DNA of 64,000 bases from Patescibacteria group bacterium (GCA_026004455.1 BPJE01000001.1:248001-312000), one strand, 5' to 3'; counted from the stretch's first letter, positions 23,926-32,258 are shown. Notes: generated from the letters alone by a model not told the origin. Numbers and translations: made by a program.

Positions 23926-24699
23926 TTAAGTTTTTAATCTATTATCTAAAGCACCAATTTGACCAGCAATAGAAATTCTATAATTACCACAAACGATAAC
24001 ATAATTTTCTCCCTCTCTTACAGCTTCTTTACCTCCAAGAATATTTTCTATTTCCTCTGGAGTTATTTTTAGAAAAATATTAGGTGAAAGATCAGAATCA
24101 GAATTTAGAAAATCACTAATTGATATACTATTGTCTCTAATAAATTGATTAATTTCTTTATTATTAGCGCTTTTTTCACCCATTTTATATTCATAGAGAA
24201 TCAAAAATCTCAAAGAGGGTATATTAGTTCTTCCGCTTATTTCTAATGGAAAAAAATAAATACCTGGATTTTTTTTTATTGACTTTATTAATGATGTTAT
24301 TGCAGTGTTACTAACATTAGCACCTTCAACTTGAAAACCTTTTTTTATTAATACATCTAATTCTTCAGGGCCTAATTCCTCTCCTAATTCTCGAGCTAAA
24401 TCAGCTAAAGGATTTAATAGATCACTTTGAGAATTAAAAAAATCTATAGCAGCTTCCTCATTTGAAAACCCTGAAACTCTAAAATCATCTCCCTCTTGCG
24501 TTAAACCTTCATCTAATTCAGATGAAAGTTTTACACTTCCACCAATAATTCCATAATTTGGTTTGTCTTTTGCGCTTCTTTTTTTATTAGCAAAAAGATA
24601 ATAATTGCCATCTTCATCTCTGATAATTAAACCAACTCCTACACTTAGTCTAATTTTTTCTTTAGATGATTGAATTTCTTCTTCTTTGCGTATAGTCAT
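23926..24699 (-). CDS. Nudix-like hydrolase with an interrupted Nudix box
   Basis: A 257-residue protein. VGVGLIIRDEDGNYYLF (near 20) and YGIIGGSVKL (near 48) are the usual lead-in to a Nudix box, and DLARELGEELGPEELD (near 100) carries the catalytic REL-x-EE-x-G part. Between them lies an unusual acidic insertion of about 40 residues (SELDEGLTQEGDDFRVSGFS). Nudix enzymes hydrolyse nucleoside diphosphates linked to X, but the interrupted box may change or abolish activity. The C-terminal half is unassigned. The gene stands alone. Confidence 0.6.
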   Translation of the reverse strand: MTIRKEEEIQSSKEKIRLSVGVGLIIRDEDGNYYLFANKKRSAKDKPNYGIIGGSVKLSSELDEGLTQEGDDFRVSGFSNEEAAIDFFNSQSDLLNPLADLARELGEELGPEELDVLIKKGFQVEGANVSNTAITSLIKSIKKNPGIYFFPLEISGRTNIPSLRFLILYEYKMGEKSANNKEINQFIRDNSISISDFLNSDSDLSPNIFLKITPEEIENILGGKEAVREGENYVIVCGNYRISIAGQIGALDNRLKT

Positions 24700-24785
24700 G
24701 CTTTTATTATTATATTATAAAAATAATAAATTATTATATATTATATCCTATGAAGTCATAATTTTAAAATATTTGTTAAAAAAAT

Positions 24786-25435
24786 TTAACTATTAAAAAT
24801 CTCTGCCATCTCAAGAAGGATTTTTTCTGGATCTTGAGCAAGAACAAATGCTGATGCTAATATCACTCCTTTCGCTCCAAGTTTTATTGCCTCTTTTACA
24901 TCATTTTTTGTTGAAATTCCAGCTCCAATAATTACTGGATGTTTTAAATATTTTATTACATCGGAAATTTTTTCTTTTTCTTTAGTTAATAATGACACTC
25001 CTGAGGCAATAAACTCTTCATTTTCATATCCTAAAAAATCAGTTTCATATTGATCAAATTCTTTTGCTGTCTCAAAATCATGACTAATTAAAATCGTTTT
25101 CAAATCATATTTTTTAGCTTTATCTAAGGTTATTTTTATTAATTTTTTTTCAATTTTGTGTTCGCTATGATTAATGATAACTCCAGTTGCTCCTGCTTGT
25201 TTTAACGCATAAGGTGATATCCAACCCATATGGCGACCTGGGTCAATTGGATCAACATGTTGTGCCCAAACTTCAATATCAACTTCTTTTTTTATCCGAT
25301 AAATATCAGTTGCTTGAACTGCAGGAATGATTTTTTGCCTTAGTTTTTTTCAATCACTTTTTTTACAATTTGGCAAAGTTTAACAGCATTATCACCTGTT
25401 GATTCTTTATAAGTCTTAAAAGAGAGAATAATCAT
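24786..25435 (-). pseudogene. tpiA: Archaeal-type triosephosphate isomerase with a frameshift
   Basis: The 3' frame (24786-25229) encodes GATGVIINHSEHK, LISHDFETAKEF and the phosphate-binding end IGAGISTKNDVKEAIKLGAKGVILASAF. Reading upstream, the N-terminus MIILSFKTYKESTGDNAV starts at 25435 and shifts frame near 25350 at an AAAAAA run, after which IIPAVQATDIYRIKKEVDI continues into the rest. The total of about 216 residues matches the short archaeal-type TPI, not the 250-residue bacterial one. As written the glycolytic enzyme is broken. If this is the only copy in the genome, a sequencing indel is more likely than loss. Confidence 0.8.
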
Positions 25436-25481
25436 AAATTAATTATAAAAAATTATTTATTTATTTGTTATCATATTTTTA

Positions 25482-26105
25482 ATGAAGAAAAAATTTTTAT
25501 ATTTGTTCTTTTCAATTTTATTTTTTGTTGTCTTTTTATTTTTTTCTTATCTTGTTAAAAAAGATATTTTTTTAAGATTGGATTTTGATACTACAGTTAG
25601 ATTACAAAATCATCTACCAAAAAAACTTGATCCTTATTTATCTTTTTTTTCGCTCATTGGTAGTTTTGAAATTTATAGCTTAATAATTTTATTAATAATT
25701 TTTGCCAGAAAAAAATTAATTTCTTTTTTAATATTTATTCCTTTTGTTTTTGCTCATTTAATTGAAGTTGTTGGTAAAGCTTTTTTGCATCAACCTCCAC
25801 CACCTTTTATGTTTCATCGTTATGCCTTGTTTTTTAATTTTCCTTCATCTTATGTTCATCCAGGTTATTCTTATCCATCAGGACATAGTTTACGAACAAT
25901 TTTTATCTCTTTTTTATTTTTTTATCTTATTTTAAAATCAAAAATGAAAAAACCAGTAAAATTTTTTTTAATAAGCGCGCTTTTGGTCTTTAATGTTTTA
26001 ATGCTTATTTCTCGAGTCTCTCTTGGTGAACATTGGACAACTGATGTTATTGGAGGAATCTTCCTAGGTGCCTCAGCTGCTTTTTTCTCTTTTTTATTTT
26101 TATAA
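25482..26105 (+). CDS. PAP2-family phosphatase (membrane)
   Basis: A 207-residue membrane phosphatase with five to six helices. The acid phosphatase signature is complete: K-x6-R-like KAFLHQPPPPFMFHR (near 104), SYPSGHS (near 130) and SRVSLGEHWTTD (near 173) with the catalytic His. Family members dephosphorylate undecaprenyl diphosphate or lipid phosphates on the outer membrane face; recycling the cell-wall carrier lipid is the likely job. A decayed duplicate lies 2.5 kb upstream. Confidence 0.88.
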   Translation: MKKKFLYLFFSILFFVVFLFFSYLVKKDIFLRLDFDTTVRLQNHLPKKLDPYLSFFSLIGSFEIYSLIILLIIFARKKLISFLIFIPFVFAHLIEVVGKAFLHQPPPPFMFHRYALFFNFPSSYVHPGYSYPSGHSLRTIFISFLFFYLILKSKMKKPVKFFLISALLVFNVLMLISRVSLGEHWTTDVIGGIFLGASAAFFSFLFL

Positions 26106-26116
26106 AAAAAACAAAT

Positions 26117-26713
26117 TTAATTTAAATGAATAATATTATTAAAATCTATTAAACTTATTTTTTTTATTTGATCATCTATTAAAATTTGCGTAATTGAACA
26201 AGGTCTAACTACTTTATATTTTGAAAAAAAATAATCTTTTGAATTTAAATACTCATCTCCAAATTCATTTCTTAAATAATCTGCAATCACTCCTCCATGA
26301 CTAATAATTAATACGCTTTTATATTTTGAATTAATTATTAAATCAACTACCTTTTTAAATCTTAAACCTGCTTTAATAGAAGATTCTTTATTAGGCAAAA
26401 GATAATCTCTTTTTAATGATGAAATTTCACATAGTTTTGTATATTCTAAATAATCTTTTACATATCGTTTATCAAAATCAATTCTTTCTTTTAAATTATT
26501 TATTATTTTTATTGGTTTTTTAATATATTTTTTTATAATAAAAGCAGTTTCTTTTGTTCGTAAACTTGGACTTGAAAAAATAATTTCAATATTTTTATTG
26601 ACTAAAAAAATTCCAGTTTTCTCAGCTTGTAATTTACCAATAATACTTAATCCAGGATTAAATAATTTTTTTTCTTTTTCTCCATGTCTTAAAAGATAAA
26701 TTGTTTTTTTCAT
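26117..26713 (-). CDS. Histidine phosphatase (phosphoglycerate mutase-like)
   Basis: A 198-residue member of the histidine phosphatase superfamily. The phosphorylated His is in LLRHGEKEK (7-15), with FSSPSLRTKETA near 47 and the second catalytic His in VLIISHGGVIADYL near 138. The substrate is unknown; family members include PhoE, CobC-like and GpmB-like phosphatases. Only three bases separate it from the upstream SDR gene, so they are probably co-transcribed. Confidence 0.82.
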   Translation of the reverse strand: MKKTIYLLRHGEKEKKLFNPGLSIIGKLQAEKTGIFLVNKNIEIIFSSPSLRTKETAFIIKKYIKKPIKIINNLKERIDFDKRYVKDYLEYTKLCEISSLKRDYLLPNKESSIKAGLRFKKVVDLIINSKYKSVLIISHGGVIADYLRNEFGDEYLNSKDYFFSKYKVVRPCSITQILIDDQIKKISLIDFNNIIHLN

Positions 26714-26716
26714 TAT

Positions 26717-27463
26717 TTATTTTATTGTCCAACCGCCATCAACCACCATTACTTGACCAGTCATAAAATCAGACTCATCTGAGGCTAAATATAAGGCTGC
26801 GTAACCAATATCTTCTCCTTCTCCAAGTCTTGGATATGGTGTTTGCAATCTATAATAGGAATTTGTTTGTTCATCTTCAAGCATGCCTGTCATCTCGGTT
26901 CTAATCACTCCTGGCGCAATACAATTGATGTTAATTTTATTTTTAGCATACTCTAAAGCCGCCTCTCTTGTTAAGGCAATTACTCCTCCTTTTGAGGCAC
27001 AATATGGCCCAATTTGTTCAAAACCAACTAGACCAGCAATTGAAGCAATATTGATAATTTTACCTTTACCTTGCTTGATCATTAAAGGAATAATTTTCTT
27101 CATAGTATAAAAAACACCTTTGAGATTAATATTTAATACATAATTCCAATCATCCTCATTTACCTCAGTTAAAGGACCCATTCTTAAAACACCAGCGTTA
27201 TTAACTAAAATATCAACTTCTCCATATGATTGAACTACTCTTTCAACCATATTAGAAACATCGTCCCAGTTTGAAACATCAGTTTTAATAAACATTGCCT
27301 CACCTCCTTGTTTTTTAATCTCATCAACTGTATTTTGTCCTTTATCTTCACGTCTATTAGCAACAACCACTTTTGCTCCTTCTTTAGCAAAAATCAAAGC
27401 AGTTGATTTTCCAATTCCTGAACCCGCACCAGTAATAATTGCCACCTTGTTTTGAAGTTTCAT
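26717..27463 (-). CDS. Short-chain dehydrogenase/reductase (FabG-like)
   Basis: A 248-residue SDR enzyme with TGAGSGIG (11-18) for NAD(P), NNAG near 88, catalytic Ser in IASIAGL (near 141) and YCASK near 153-157. The C-terminal GQVMVVDGGWTIK is the standard ending. It is closest in pattern to 3-oxoacyl-ACP reductase or glucose 1-dehydrogenase type members; the substrate is not determined. Patescibacteria usually lack complete fatty acid synthesis, so the FabG name should not be taken as function. Confidence 0.88.
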   Translation of the reverse strand: MKLQNKVAIITGAGSGIGKSTALIFAKEGAKVVVANRREDKGQNTVDEIKKQGGEAMFIKTDVSNWDDVSNMVERVVQSYGEVDILVNNAGVLRMGPLTEVNEDDWNYVLNINLKGVFYTMKKIIPLMIKQGKGKIINIASIAGLVGFEQIGPYCASKGGVIALTREAALEYAKNKININCIAPGVIRTEMTGMLEDEQTNSYYRLQTPYPRLGEGEDIGYAALYLASDESDFMTGQVMVVDGGWTIK

Positions 27464-27523
27464 AATAATTTTTTAAAAATTTATAACATATTTATATTAA
27501 TTAATTTTTTAAAACATATCAAT

Positions 27524-28015
27524 TTATCTAAAAAAATATCTTGGTCCTTTGAAATTTTTGTTTTTAAAAAATCTTTGATCTTGATTTGGAAAATTTTTTC
27601 TCATAAAACCTTTCTCATAAAAAAATTTATTTAGATTAAAATAATCTATCAAATAAGCGGTTAAAAAAATTATCAACAAATAACTAAAAACTAATAATAA
27701 AAAATTTTTTTTATAAGAAAAATCGTATTGCTTAAGTAGTTTTATTCCCAAAAAAATTGAGATAACTCCTATTACTATTAACCACCAAGGAAAATTTAAT
27801 AAAATTAAATTCAATCGATATTGATACATCGGACCATAATGAGTCCTTAATAAAAATAACATTAGATTAATAACAAAAACTGCACTAATAGTAGAAAATA
27901 AAACTCCTAAAAAAAGCAAAATTGAACCAACAACAAAATACCATTTAGGCTTCATTTTGATCTCATTATTTTCAATTTTTTCCATAATTTGTTTTTTTAT
28001 ATTTTTTCTTGGCAT
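27524..28015 (-). CDS. Membrane protein, putative anti-sigma partner
   Basis: A 163-residue protein with a charged cytoplasmic start (MPRKNIKKQIMEKIENNEI) and four membrane helices (about 27-55, 73-90 and 104-123 are clearest), ending in a basic Phe/Arg-rich tail. Its start overlaps the end of the ECF sigma gene by 19 bases. That coupling, the short cytoplasmic N-terminus and the membrane location fit an anti-sigma factor, though no zinc anti-sigma motif is visible. Function is inferred from context only. Confidence 0.55.
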   Translation of the reverse strand: MPRKNIKKQIMEKIENNEIKMKPKWYFVVGSILLFLGVLFSTISAVFVINLMLFLLRTHYGPMYQYRLNLILLNFPWWLIVIGVISIFLGIKLLKQYDFSYKKNFLLLVFSYLLIIFLTAYLIDYFNLNKFFYEKGFMRKNFPNQDQRFFKNKNFKGPRYFFR

Positions 28016-28530
28016 AGTTTTTTTAAAAATTTTTTTGCTCGAGAAAGTCTTATAGAGACTGTCCCGATTGGAATTTTTAATGAATCAGAAATTTCTTCAT
28101 ATGATAACTCTTCAAAATAATAAAGCAAAATTATCTCTTTATAACCAATTGGTATCTTTTCAAGACAACTATTTAATATTTTTTTCACTTCATCTTTCTC
28201 AATATTTTCCTCAATATTACTTTCATCAACAATCATTATCTTTTCATCTAAAGATAATTTGTTTTTATATTTTTTAAAAAAATTTACTACCTGATTATGA
28301 GCAATTCGAAATAACCAGGAAGCAAATTTTTTCTTAATATCAAAACTGTTTAAATTAACAAATACTTTAATAAAAATTTCTTGAACAAGATCATCCACCT
28401 CTTCTTTTCTGTTTGTTAAATAAAAAACATATTTTTCAATTTTTTTTTGATATCGATCAATTAAAATTGAAAACAATTGTTTATTTTTTTTAATTTCCTC
28501 AACTAGTTGTTCATCAGTTAAGTTTTTCAT
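27997..28530 (-). CDS. ECF-family RNA polymerase sigma factor
   Basis: A 177-residue sigma-70 family protein with only regions 2 and 4. Region 2 contains VDDLVQEIFIKVF (near 42) and the -10 recognition segment FASWLFRIAHNQVVNFF (near 66). Region 4 has LYYFEELSYEEISDSL (near 133) and the recognition helix PIGTVSIRLSRAKKFL. It is followed, with overlap, by a membrane protein that may be its anti-sigma factor and preceded by a small exported protein. Together these look like a cell-envelope stress unit. Confidence 0.88.
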   Translation of the reverse strand: MKNLTDEQLVEEIKKNKQLFSILIDRYQKKIEKYVFYLTNRKEEVDDLVQEIFIKVFVNLNSFDIKKKFASWLFRIAHNQVVNFFKKYKNKLSLDEKIMIVDESNIEENIEKDEVKKILNSCLEKIPIGYKEIILLYYFEELSYEEISDSLKIPIGTVSIRLSRAKKFLKKLCQEKI

Positions 28531-28534
28531 ATTT

Positions 28535-28548
28535 TGCTGCCGGCAGCA
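28535..28548. repeat. Perfect GC-rich palindrome before the sigma gene
   Basis: TGCTGCCGGCAGCA is a 14-base perfect palindrome five bases upstream of the sigma factor ATG, within the 33-base gap after the exported-protein gene. On the plus strand it is followed by a T-run. It may terminate, attenuate or hide the sigma start in RNA, or be a protein-binding site. Confidence 0.5.
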
Positions 28549-28563
28549 GTTTTTTAAAATTTA

Positions 28564-28926
28564 TTATTTATTATAACCTCTTCCATAACCTCTTGCTCCA
28601 CCTTGACCTAAACCAATACCCAAACCTAATTCAGCTTTTATTTTATTTGCTTCATCAATTTTTCCTTGAAGCATAAGGTTTCTCATCTCAACAAATTTTG
28701 AAAAATTGGTTGCATTTATTCTTGATGTGACTGGTCGATCACCCATCAATTTTTTCCAAGTATTATAATCTTTTTTAGCAAAAGCATCTAACATCTGTTG
28801 ATGACGAACTGGATCATAGTTTGGACCAACCTTTGTTGGATCGCCACGATAAGCTAAGGCGCTTTTAGCAACAAAAGCCCCAAAAACTAAAGTTAAAACT
28901 CCAGCAGTGATTATAGTTTTGTTCAT
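28564..28926 (-). CDS. Small exported protein (possible CpxP/Spy-like helical protein)
   Basis: A 120-residue protein with a signal peptide ending at ALA-Y (about residue 25), then a charged helical region (HQQMLDAFAKKDYNTWKKLM, VEMRNLMLQGKIDEANKIKA) and a Gly/Arg/Tyr-rich tail with GLGQGGARGYGRGY. It has a strong Shine-Dalgarno (AAAGGAGGTGA), rare in this window, suggesting high expression. It precedes the sigma and putative anti-sigma genes. Small helical envelope proteins next to ECF sigma genes often serve in envelope stress; here that is inference. Confidence 0.65.
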   Translation of the reverse strand: MNKTIITAGVLTLVFGAFVAKSALAYRGDPTKVGPNYDPVRHQQMLDAFAKKDYNTWKKLMGDRPVTSRINATNFSKFVEMRNLMLQGKIDEANKIKAELGLGIGLGQGGARGYGRGYNK

Positions 28927-28997
28927 ATTTTTTCACCTCCTTTCTAATAATTAATACAACTATTTTGAAAATTTCTTTCATCTGTTATAATTTTTTT

Positions 28998-29420
28998 ATG
29001 AATTGGTTAATTGCCGCTTTTTTCTCAGCTTTATTTGCCGCCTTAACTTCGATTTTGGCAAAAATTGGTGTTAAAAATATTAACTCTAATTTAGCTACTG
29101 CAATAAGAACCGTTGTCATTTTATTTTTTGCTTGGGGCATTGTCATTTATCAAGGAGGTTTAAAAGAAATCTCTCAAATTTCCAAATCAAGTCTAATTTT
29201 TTTAATTCTATCAGGAATTGCCACTGGTTTATCTTGGCTTTTTTACTTCTATGCCTTAAAGATTGGTGAAGCATCAAAAGTGGTACCAATTGACAAATTT
29301 AGCCTTGTTTTATCTATTATCTTAGCCGGAATTATTTTAAAAGAAAAAATTACTCTTCCTGTTATTCTTGGGTCAATCTTGATGACAGCCGGAGCGCTAA
29401 TAATTGCTTTAATTAAATAA
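28998..29420 (+). CDS. EamA/DMT-type small membrane transporter (single domain)
   Basis: A 140-residue protein with five membrane helices matching one EamA domain: ALTSILAKIGVKNINSNLAT near 14, LSGIATGLSWLFYFYALKIG near 73, and PIDKFSLVLSIILAGIILKE near 104. Full DMT carriers have two such domains, so this one must dimerise. The ATG at 28998 is used; the upstream ATG at 28965 would add a non-conserved stretch. The substrate is unknown. It is convergent with the nitroreductase gene, overlapping by 8 bases. Confidence 0.8.
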   Translation: MNWLIAAFFSALFAALTSILAKIGVKNINSNLATAIRTVVILFFAWGIVIYQGGLKEISQISKSSLIFLILSGIATGLSWLFYFYALKIGEASKVVPIDKFSLVLSIILAGIILKEKITLPVILGSILMTAGALIIALIK

Positions 29421-29982
29421 TCTCATAAACTTTATCTTTTCTTTGCGGTGGTTTTTCATCCATTGTTATTATCGCTTGAGGCGCTTTTTCATAATCACCA
29501 AGCCGACCCATCGCTATCATTACCCAAGGAGTATAATTTTCATCAACCAAAGTTTTAGCTTTTTCATGATCAAAACCAGCCATTTGATGAGAGTAATAAC
29601 CTAAAATTTGCGCCTGGTAAACTAAAGTTGCCACTGCTTGACCTAAATCATACTGAGCATAATAATTTTCTCCATATTGACCATTTTTTATAAAACAGCC
29701 CAAAATTAATATTGGCGCCTCTTTTGCCCAAAAATTACCATCAACTAATAAAGAGCTTAATTTATCAAAACCTTGACTACCTTTTTTTGCCACATAAAAA
29801 TACCAAGGTTGTTGATTAAAGCTTGAAGGAGTCCAACGAACAGCTTCAAATATAATCTTTAAATCATTATCAGAAACTTGCTCGCTTGAAAAAACTCTTG
29901 GACTAAATCGCTGTTTAAAAAAAGGAGTGATATTAAGATTGGTTTTATTTTCTTTGATTTTTAAAATATCTTGAGTTTTCAT
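29413..29982 (-). CDS. Nitroreductase-family FMN oxidoreductase
   Basis: A 189-residue flavoenzyme with the nitroreductase pattern: FKQRFSPRVFSSEQV (near 22), EAVRWTPSSFNQQPWYFYV (near 46) contacting FMN, and a GQAVATLVYQAQILGYYSHQMAGF core near 112. These enzymes reduce nitro compounds, quinones or flavins with NAD(P)H. The substrate is unknown. It is divergent from the peroxiredoxin gene (53-base gap). Confidence 0.87.
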   Translation of the reverse strand: MKTQDILKIKENKTNLNITPFFKQRFSPRVFSSEQVSDNDLKIIFEAVRWTPSSFNQQPWYFYVAKKGSQGFDKLSSLLVDGNFWAKEAPILILGCFIKNGQYGENYYAQYDLGQAVATLVYQAQILGYYSHQMAGFDHEKAKTLVDENYTPWVMIAMGRLGDYEKAPQAIITMDEKPPQRKDKVYEII

Positions 29983-30035
29983 AATTCAAAACTTATACTT
30001 AATTTGTAATAGTTATAATTTAACAAAAAAATTTT

Positions 30036-30494
30036 ATGAAAGCAATAAATTTTTCACTCATTGATCAAAACAATAAAGTTCATTCTCTTAAAGATTATCA
30101 AGGTCAATGGGTGCTTTTATATTTTTACCCCAAAGATGATACTCCAGGTTGCACCAAAGAAGCTTGTGGTTTTCGCGATCATCTTAATGAATTGAAAAAA
30201 CACAGTGTCGTTGTTTTAGGTGTTTCTGCTGATTCAGTTGAGTCACATCAAAAATTTGCTTTAAAATATCATCTTAATTTTCCTCTTCTTTCCGATGTTA
30301 ATAAAGAAGTAATAAAAAAATATCAAGCTTGGGGTAAGAAAAAATTTATGGGAAAAGAGTTTGAGGGAATTTTGAGAATTAGTTATTTAATTAATCCTCA
30401 AGGGGAAATTGTTAAAAAATACGAAAAAGTCAAGCCAGAATCCCATCCTCAAGAAGTACTAAATGATATACAAAATTATGAAAAACAAAAATAA
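30036..30494 (+). CDS. bcp: Peroxiredoxin, PrxQ/BCP type
   Basis: A 152-residue thiol peroxidase. The peroxidatic Cys is in YPKDDTPGCTKEACGF (Cys near 39, second Cys near 44, the PrxQ pattern with a five-residue spacing). FPLLSDVNKEVIKKYQAWG follows near 85. It reduces hydrogen peroxide and alkyl peroxides at the expense of thioredoxin; the trxA gene at 45.3 kb could supply electrons. A small zinc-ribbon gene overlaps its end by 17 bases. Confidence 0.92.
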   Translation: MKAINFSLIDQNNKVHSLKDYQGQWVLLYFYPKDDTPGCTKEACGFRDHLNELKKHSVVVLGVSADSVESHQKFALKYHLNFPLLSDVNKEVIKKYQAWGKKKFMGKEFEGILRISYLINPQGEIVKKYEKVKPESHPQEVLNDIQNYEKQK

Positions 30495-30639
30495 CTTTGA
30501 CAAAAAAGAAAAAGAAGAAGATCAATTTTTTATTCCAACACAAAACTGTCCTTTATGTGGAAAAATTATCTCCGCTATGCCTGGCACAAGAGATGCTATC
30601 TGCCAAAACTGTGGCTATAAAGACCCTTGTTGTGAGTAA
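30478..30639 (+). CDS. Small zinc-ribbon protein (53 aa)
   Basis: An ATG inside the last codons of the peroxiredoxin gene opens a 53-residue frame in another phase. It has a Lys/Glu-rich start and two Cys pairs: NCPLCGKI (near 24) and AICQNCGYKDPCCE at the end. The four main cysteines would bind one zinc. Overlap with prxQ indicates translational coupling. The function is unknown. It also rules out a long start for the next gene, whose extended reading would run through this one. Confidence 0.65.
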   Translation: MKNKNNFDKKEKEEDQFFIPTQNCPLCGKIISAMPGTRDAICQNCGYKDPCCE

Positions 30640-30658
30640 ATATGATATAATAAAAAAA

Positions 30659-31825
30659 ATGAATTTATCAACTAAAAACATTAACTTAGGAATAAAAGAT
30701 ATTGATCCAGTTTTTGGATCAGTAGTTCCTCCAATTTTTCCAACTTCTACCTATATTTTTAAAAATGCAAAACAAGGCGCTCAAAGATTTTCTGGTAAAG
30801 AAAAAGGGATGATTTATTCTCGCTTTACCAATCCAACTGTTGATATATTAGCAAAAAGAATTGCTTCTTTAGAAGGAGCAGAAACTGCGATAATCACTGC
30901 CTCTGGAATGTCAGCGATAACTTTAGTGCTTTTGCATTTTTTAAATAAAGGTGATCATATTTTAGCTCATAAAGTTGTTTACGGAGGTACTTATGAATTT
31001 ATAAGTCGTATATTGCCTAGATATGGTATTGAAATTGATTTTATTGATTTTAAAAACGAAAAAGAAATAACTTCCAAAATAAAACCAAACACTAAAATTC
31101 TTTATTTTGAAAGTCCAACTAATCCTTTACTTGAAATTATTGATATTGAAAAAATCGTAAAAATTGGAAAAAATAAAAAAATTCTCACAGTTTTTGATAA
31201 TACTTTTGCTCCTCCACCTATTCAAAATCCTATAAAACTAGGTATTGATATTGTTATTCATAGTTTAACTAAATATATTGGTGGTCATTCTGATTTAATT
31301 GGTGGAGCAATTATTGGAAGAAAAAAACTCATCGATGATTTATTTAACAAAAGCTTTATTTTTTTTGGTCCAACTATGTCACCATTCTCTGCATATTTGG
31401 CATTAAGAGGATTATCAACTTTAGAAATAAGATTAAAACAACAATCAAAAAACGCTCTCACAATAGCTCAATTTCTTGAAAAACATCCAAAAATTGAAAA
31501 AGTTTTTTATCCTGGTTTACCTTCTCATTCAGATTATAAAATAGCAAAAAAGCAAATGACCGATTTTGGTGGAGTTTTATCTTTTATAGTTAAAGGTGGT
31601 TATAAAAATGGTGAAAAATTGGTAAATAAAGTAAAAATTATTCATTTAGCCGTATCGCTTGGAGCAGTTGAAAGCCTTATAGAACATCCTGCCTCAATGA
31701 CTCATTCAGAACTGACACCTGAAGAGAGAAAAAAAGCTGGGATCGAAGAAGGATTAATAAGACTATCTGTAGGTTTAGAAGATATAGATGATTTAATCTC
31801 TGACTTAAAACAAGCTCTTTCATAA
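30659..31825 (+). CDS. Cys/Met-metabolism PLP enzyme (methionine gamma-lyase / cystathionine lyase type)
   Basis: A 388-residue trans-sulfuration family enzyme. I use the ATG at 30659; the 54 codons upstream in the same frame are the shadow of the zinc-ribbon gene. PLP contacts include YSRFTNPTVD (near 59), ASGMSAI (near 86), FDNTFAPP (near 184) and the Schiff-base Lys in IHSLTKYIGGHSD near 207. The C-terminal region SLGAVESLIEHPASMTHSEL is typical of gamma-lyases and synthases. Degradation of methionine or cystathionine, or synthesis of cystathionine, cannot be told apart. The HAD gene follows after four bases. Confidence 0.85.
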   Translation: MNLSTKNINLGIKDIDPVFGSVVPPIFPTSTYIFKNAKQGAQRFSGKEKGMIYSRFTNPTVDILAKRIASLEGAETAIITASGMSAITLVLLHFLNKGDHILAHKVVYGGTYEFISRILPRYGIEIDFIDFKNEKEITSKIKPNTKILYFESPTNPLLEIIDIEKIVKIGKNKKILTVFDNTFAPPPIQNPIKLGIDIVIHSLTKYIGGHSDLIGGAIIGRKKLIDDLFNKSFIFFGPTMSPFSAYLALRGLSTLEIRLKQQSKNALTIAQFLEKHPKIEKVFYPGLPSHSDYKIAKKQMTDFGGVLSFIVKGGYKNGEKLVNKVKIIHLAVSLGAVESLIEHPASMTHSELTPEERKKAGIEEGLIRLSVGLEDIDDLISDLKQALS

Positions 31826-31829
31826 TTTT

Positions 31830-32258
31830 ATGAAAAAACAAAATGCAATTATTGTTGATTTAGATGGAACATTAGCTATTTTTGAAGGAATTAGGGATGG
31901 GTTAGATTTTTCTAATCTACTAAATGATAAAGTAAATCAACCAATAAAAAAAATTTTACTTATGTATAAAAAATACAATAAAAAAAATAAAATTATAATC
32001 ATTTCTGGAAGACCTAATAACAAAAATACTTATAATCAATCAGTCTTATGGCTTAAAAAAAATAAAATACCTTATGACTATCTTTATTTAGTAGATATCG
32101 AAGGACAACCTGATCATGAAAATAAAAAAAATTTTTACGAAAAAAATATTAAAAACAAATTTAATATTGAATTTGTCTTAGAAGATAGAAATAGTGTTGT
32201 AAAAATGTGGAGAGATCTCAACTTAACTTGTCTTCAAGTTGCTGAAACAAATTATTAA
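31830..32258 (+). CDS. HAD-superfamily phosphatase resembling polynucleotide kinase 3'-phosphatase
   Basis: A 142-residue HAD protein: motif I IVDLDGTLA (7-15, nucleophile Asp9 and Asp11), motif II IIIISGRP (near 51), and motif IV near the end as FVLEDRNSVVKMWRDL. The short cap-less form and the GRPNNKNTYNQSVLWLKKNK stretch resemble the 3'-phosphatase domain of phage T4 polynucleotide kinase. Removal of 3' phosphates from nucleic acid ends is a reasonable guess. It is co-transcribed with the PLP enzyme gene. Confidence 0.72.
   Translation: MKKQNAIIVDLDGTLAIFEGIRDGLDFSNLLNDKVNQPIKKILLMYKKYNKKNKIIIISGRPNNKNTYNQSVLWLKKNKIPYDYLYLVDIEGQPDHENKKNFYEKNIKNKFNIEFVLEDRNSVVKMWRDLNLTCLQVAETNY

Noticed and set aside
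26717-27463. FabG as evidence of fatty acid synthesis
   Set aside because: The SDR family is too broad; no other fatty acid synthesis genes lie in the window.
30497-30658. Long N-terminal extension of the Cys/Met PLP enzyme (start at 30497)
   Set aside because: The extra 54 residues are Lys-rich and unlike the family. The same bases encode a good zinc-ribbon protein in another frame, and the family's usual start is at 30659.
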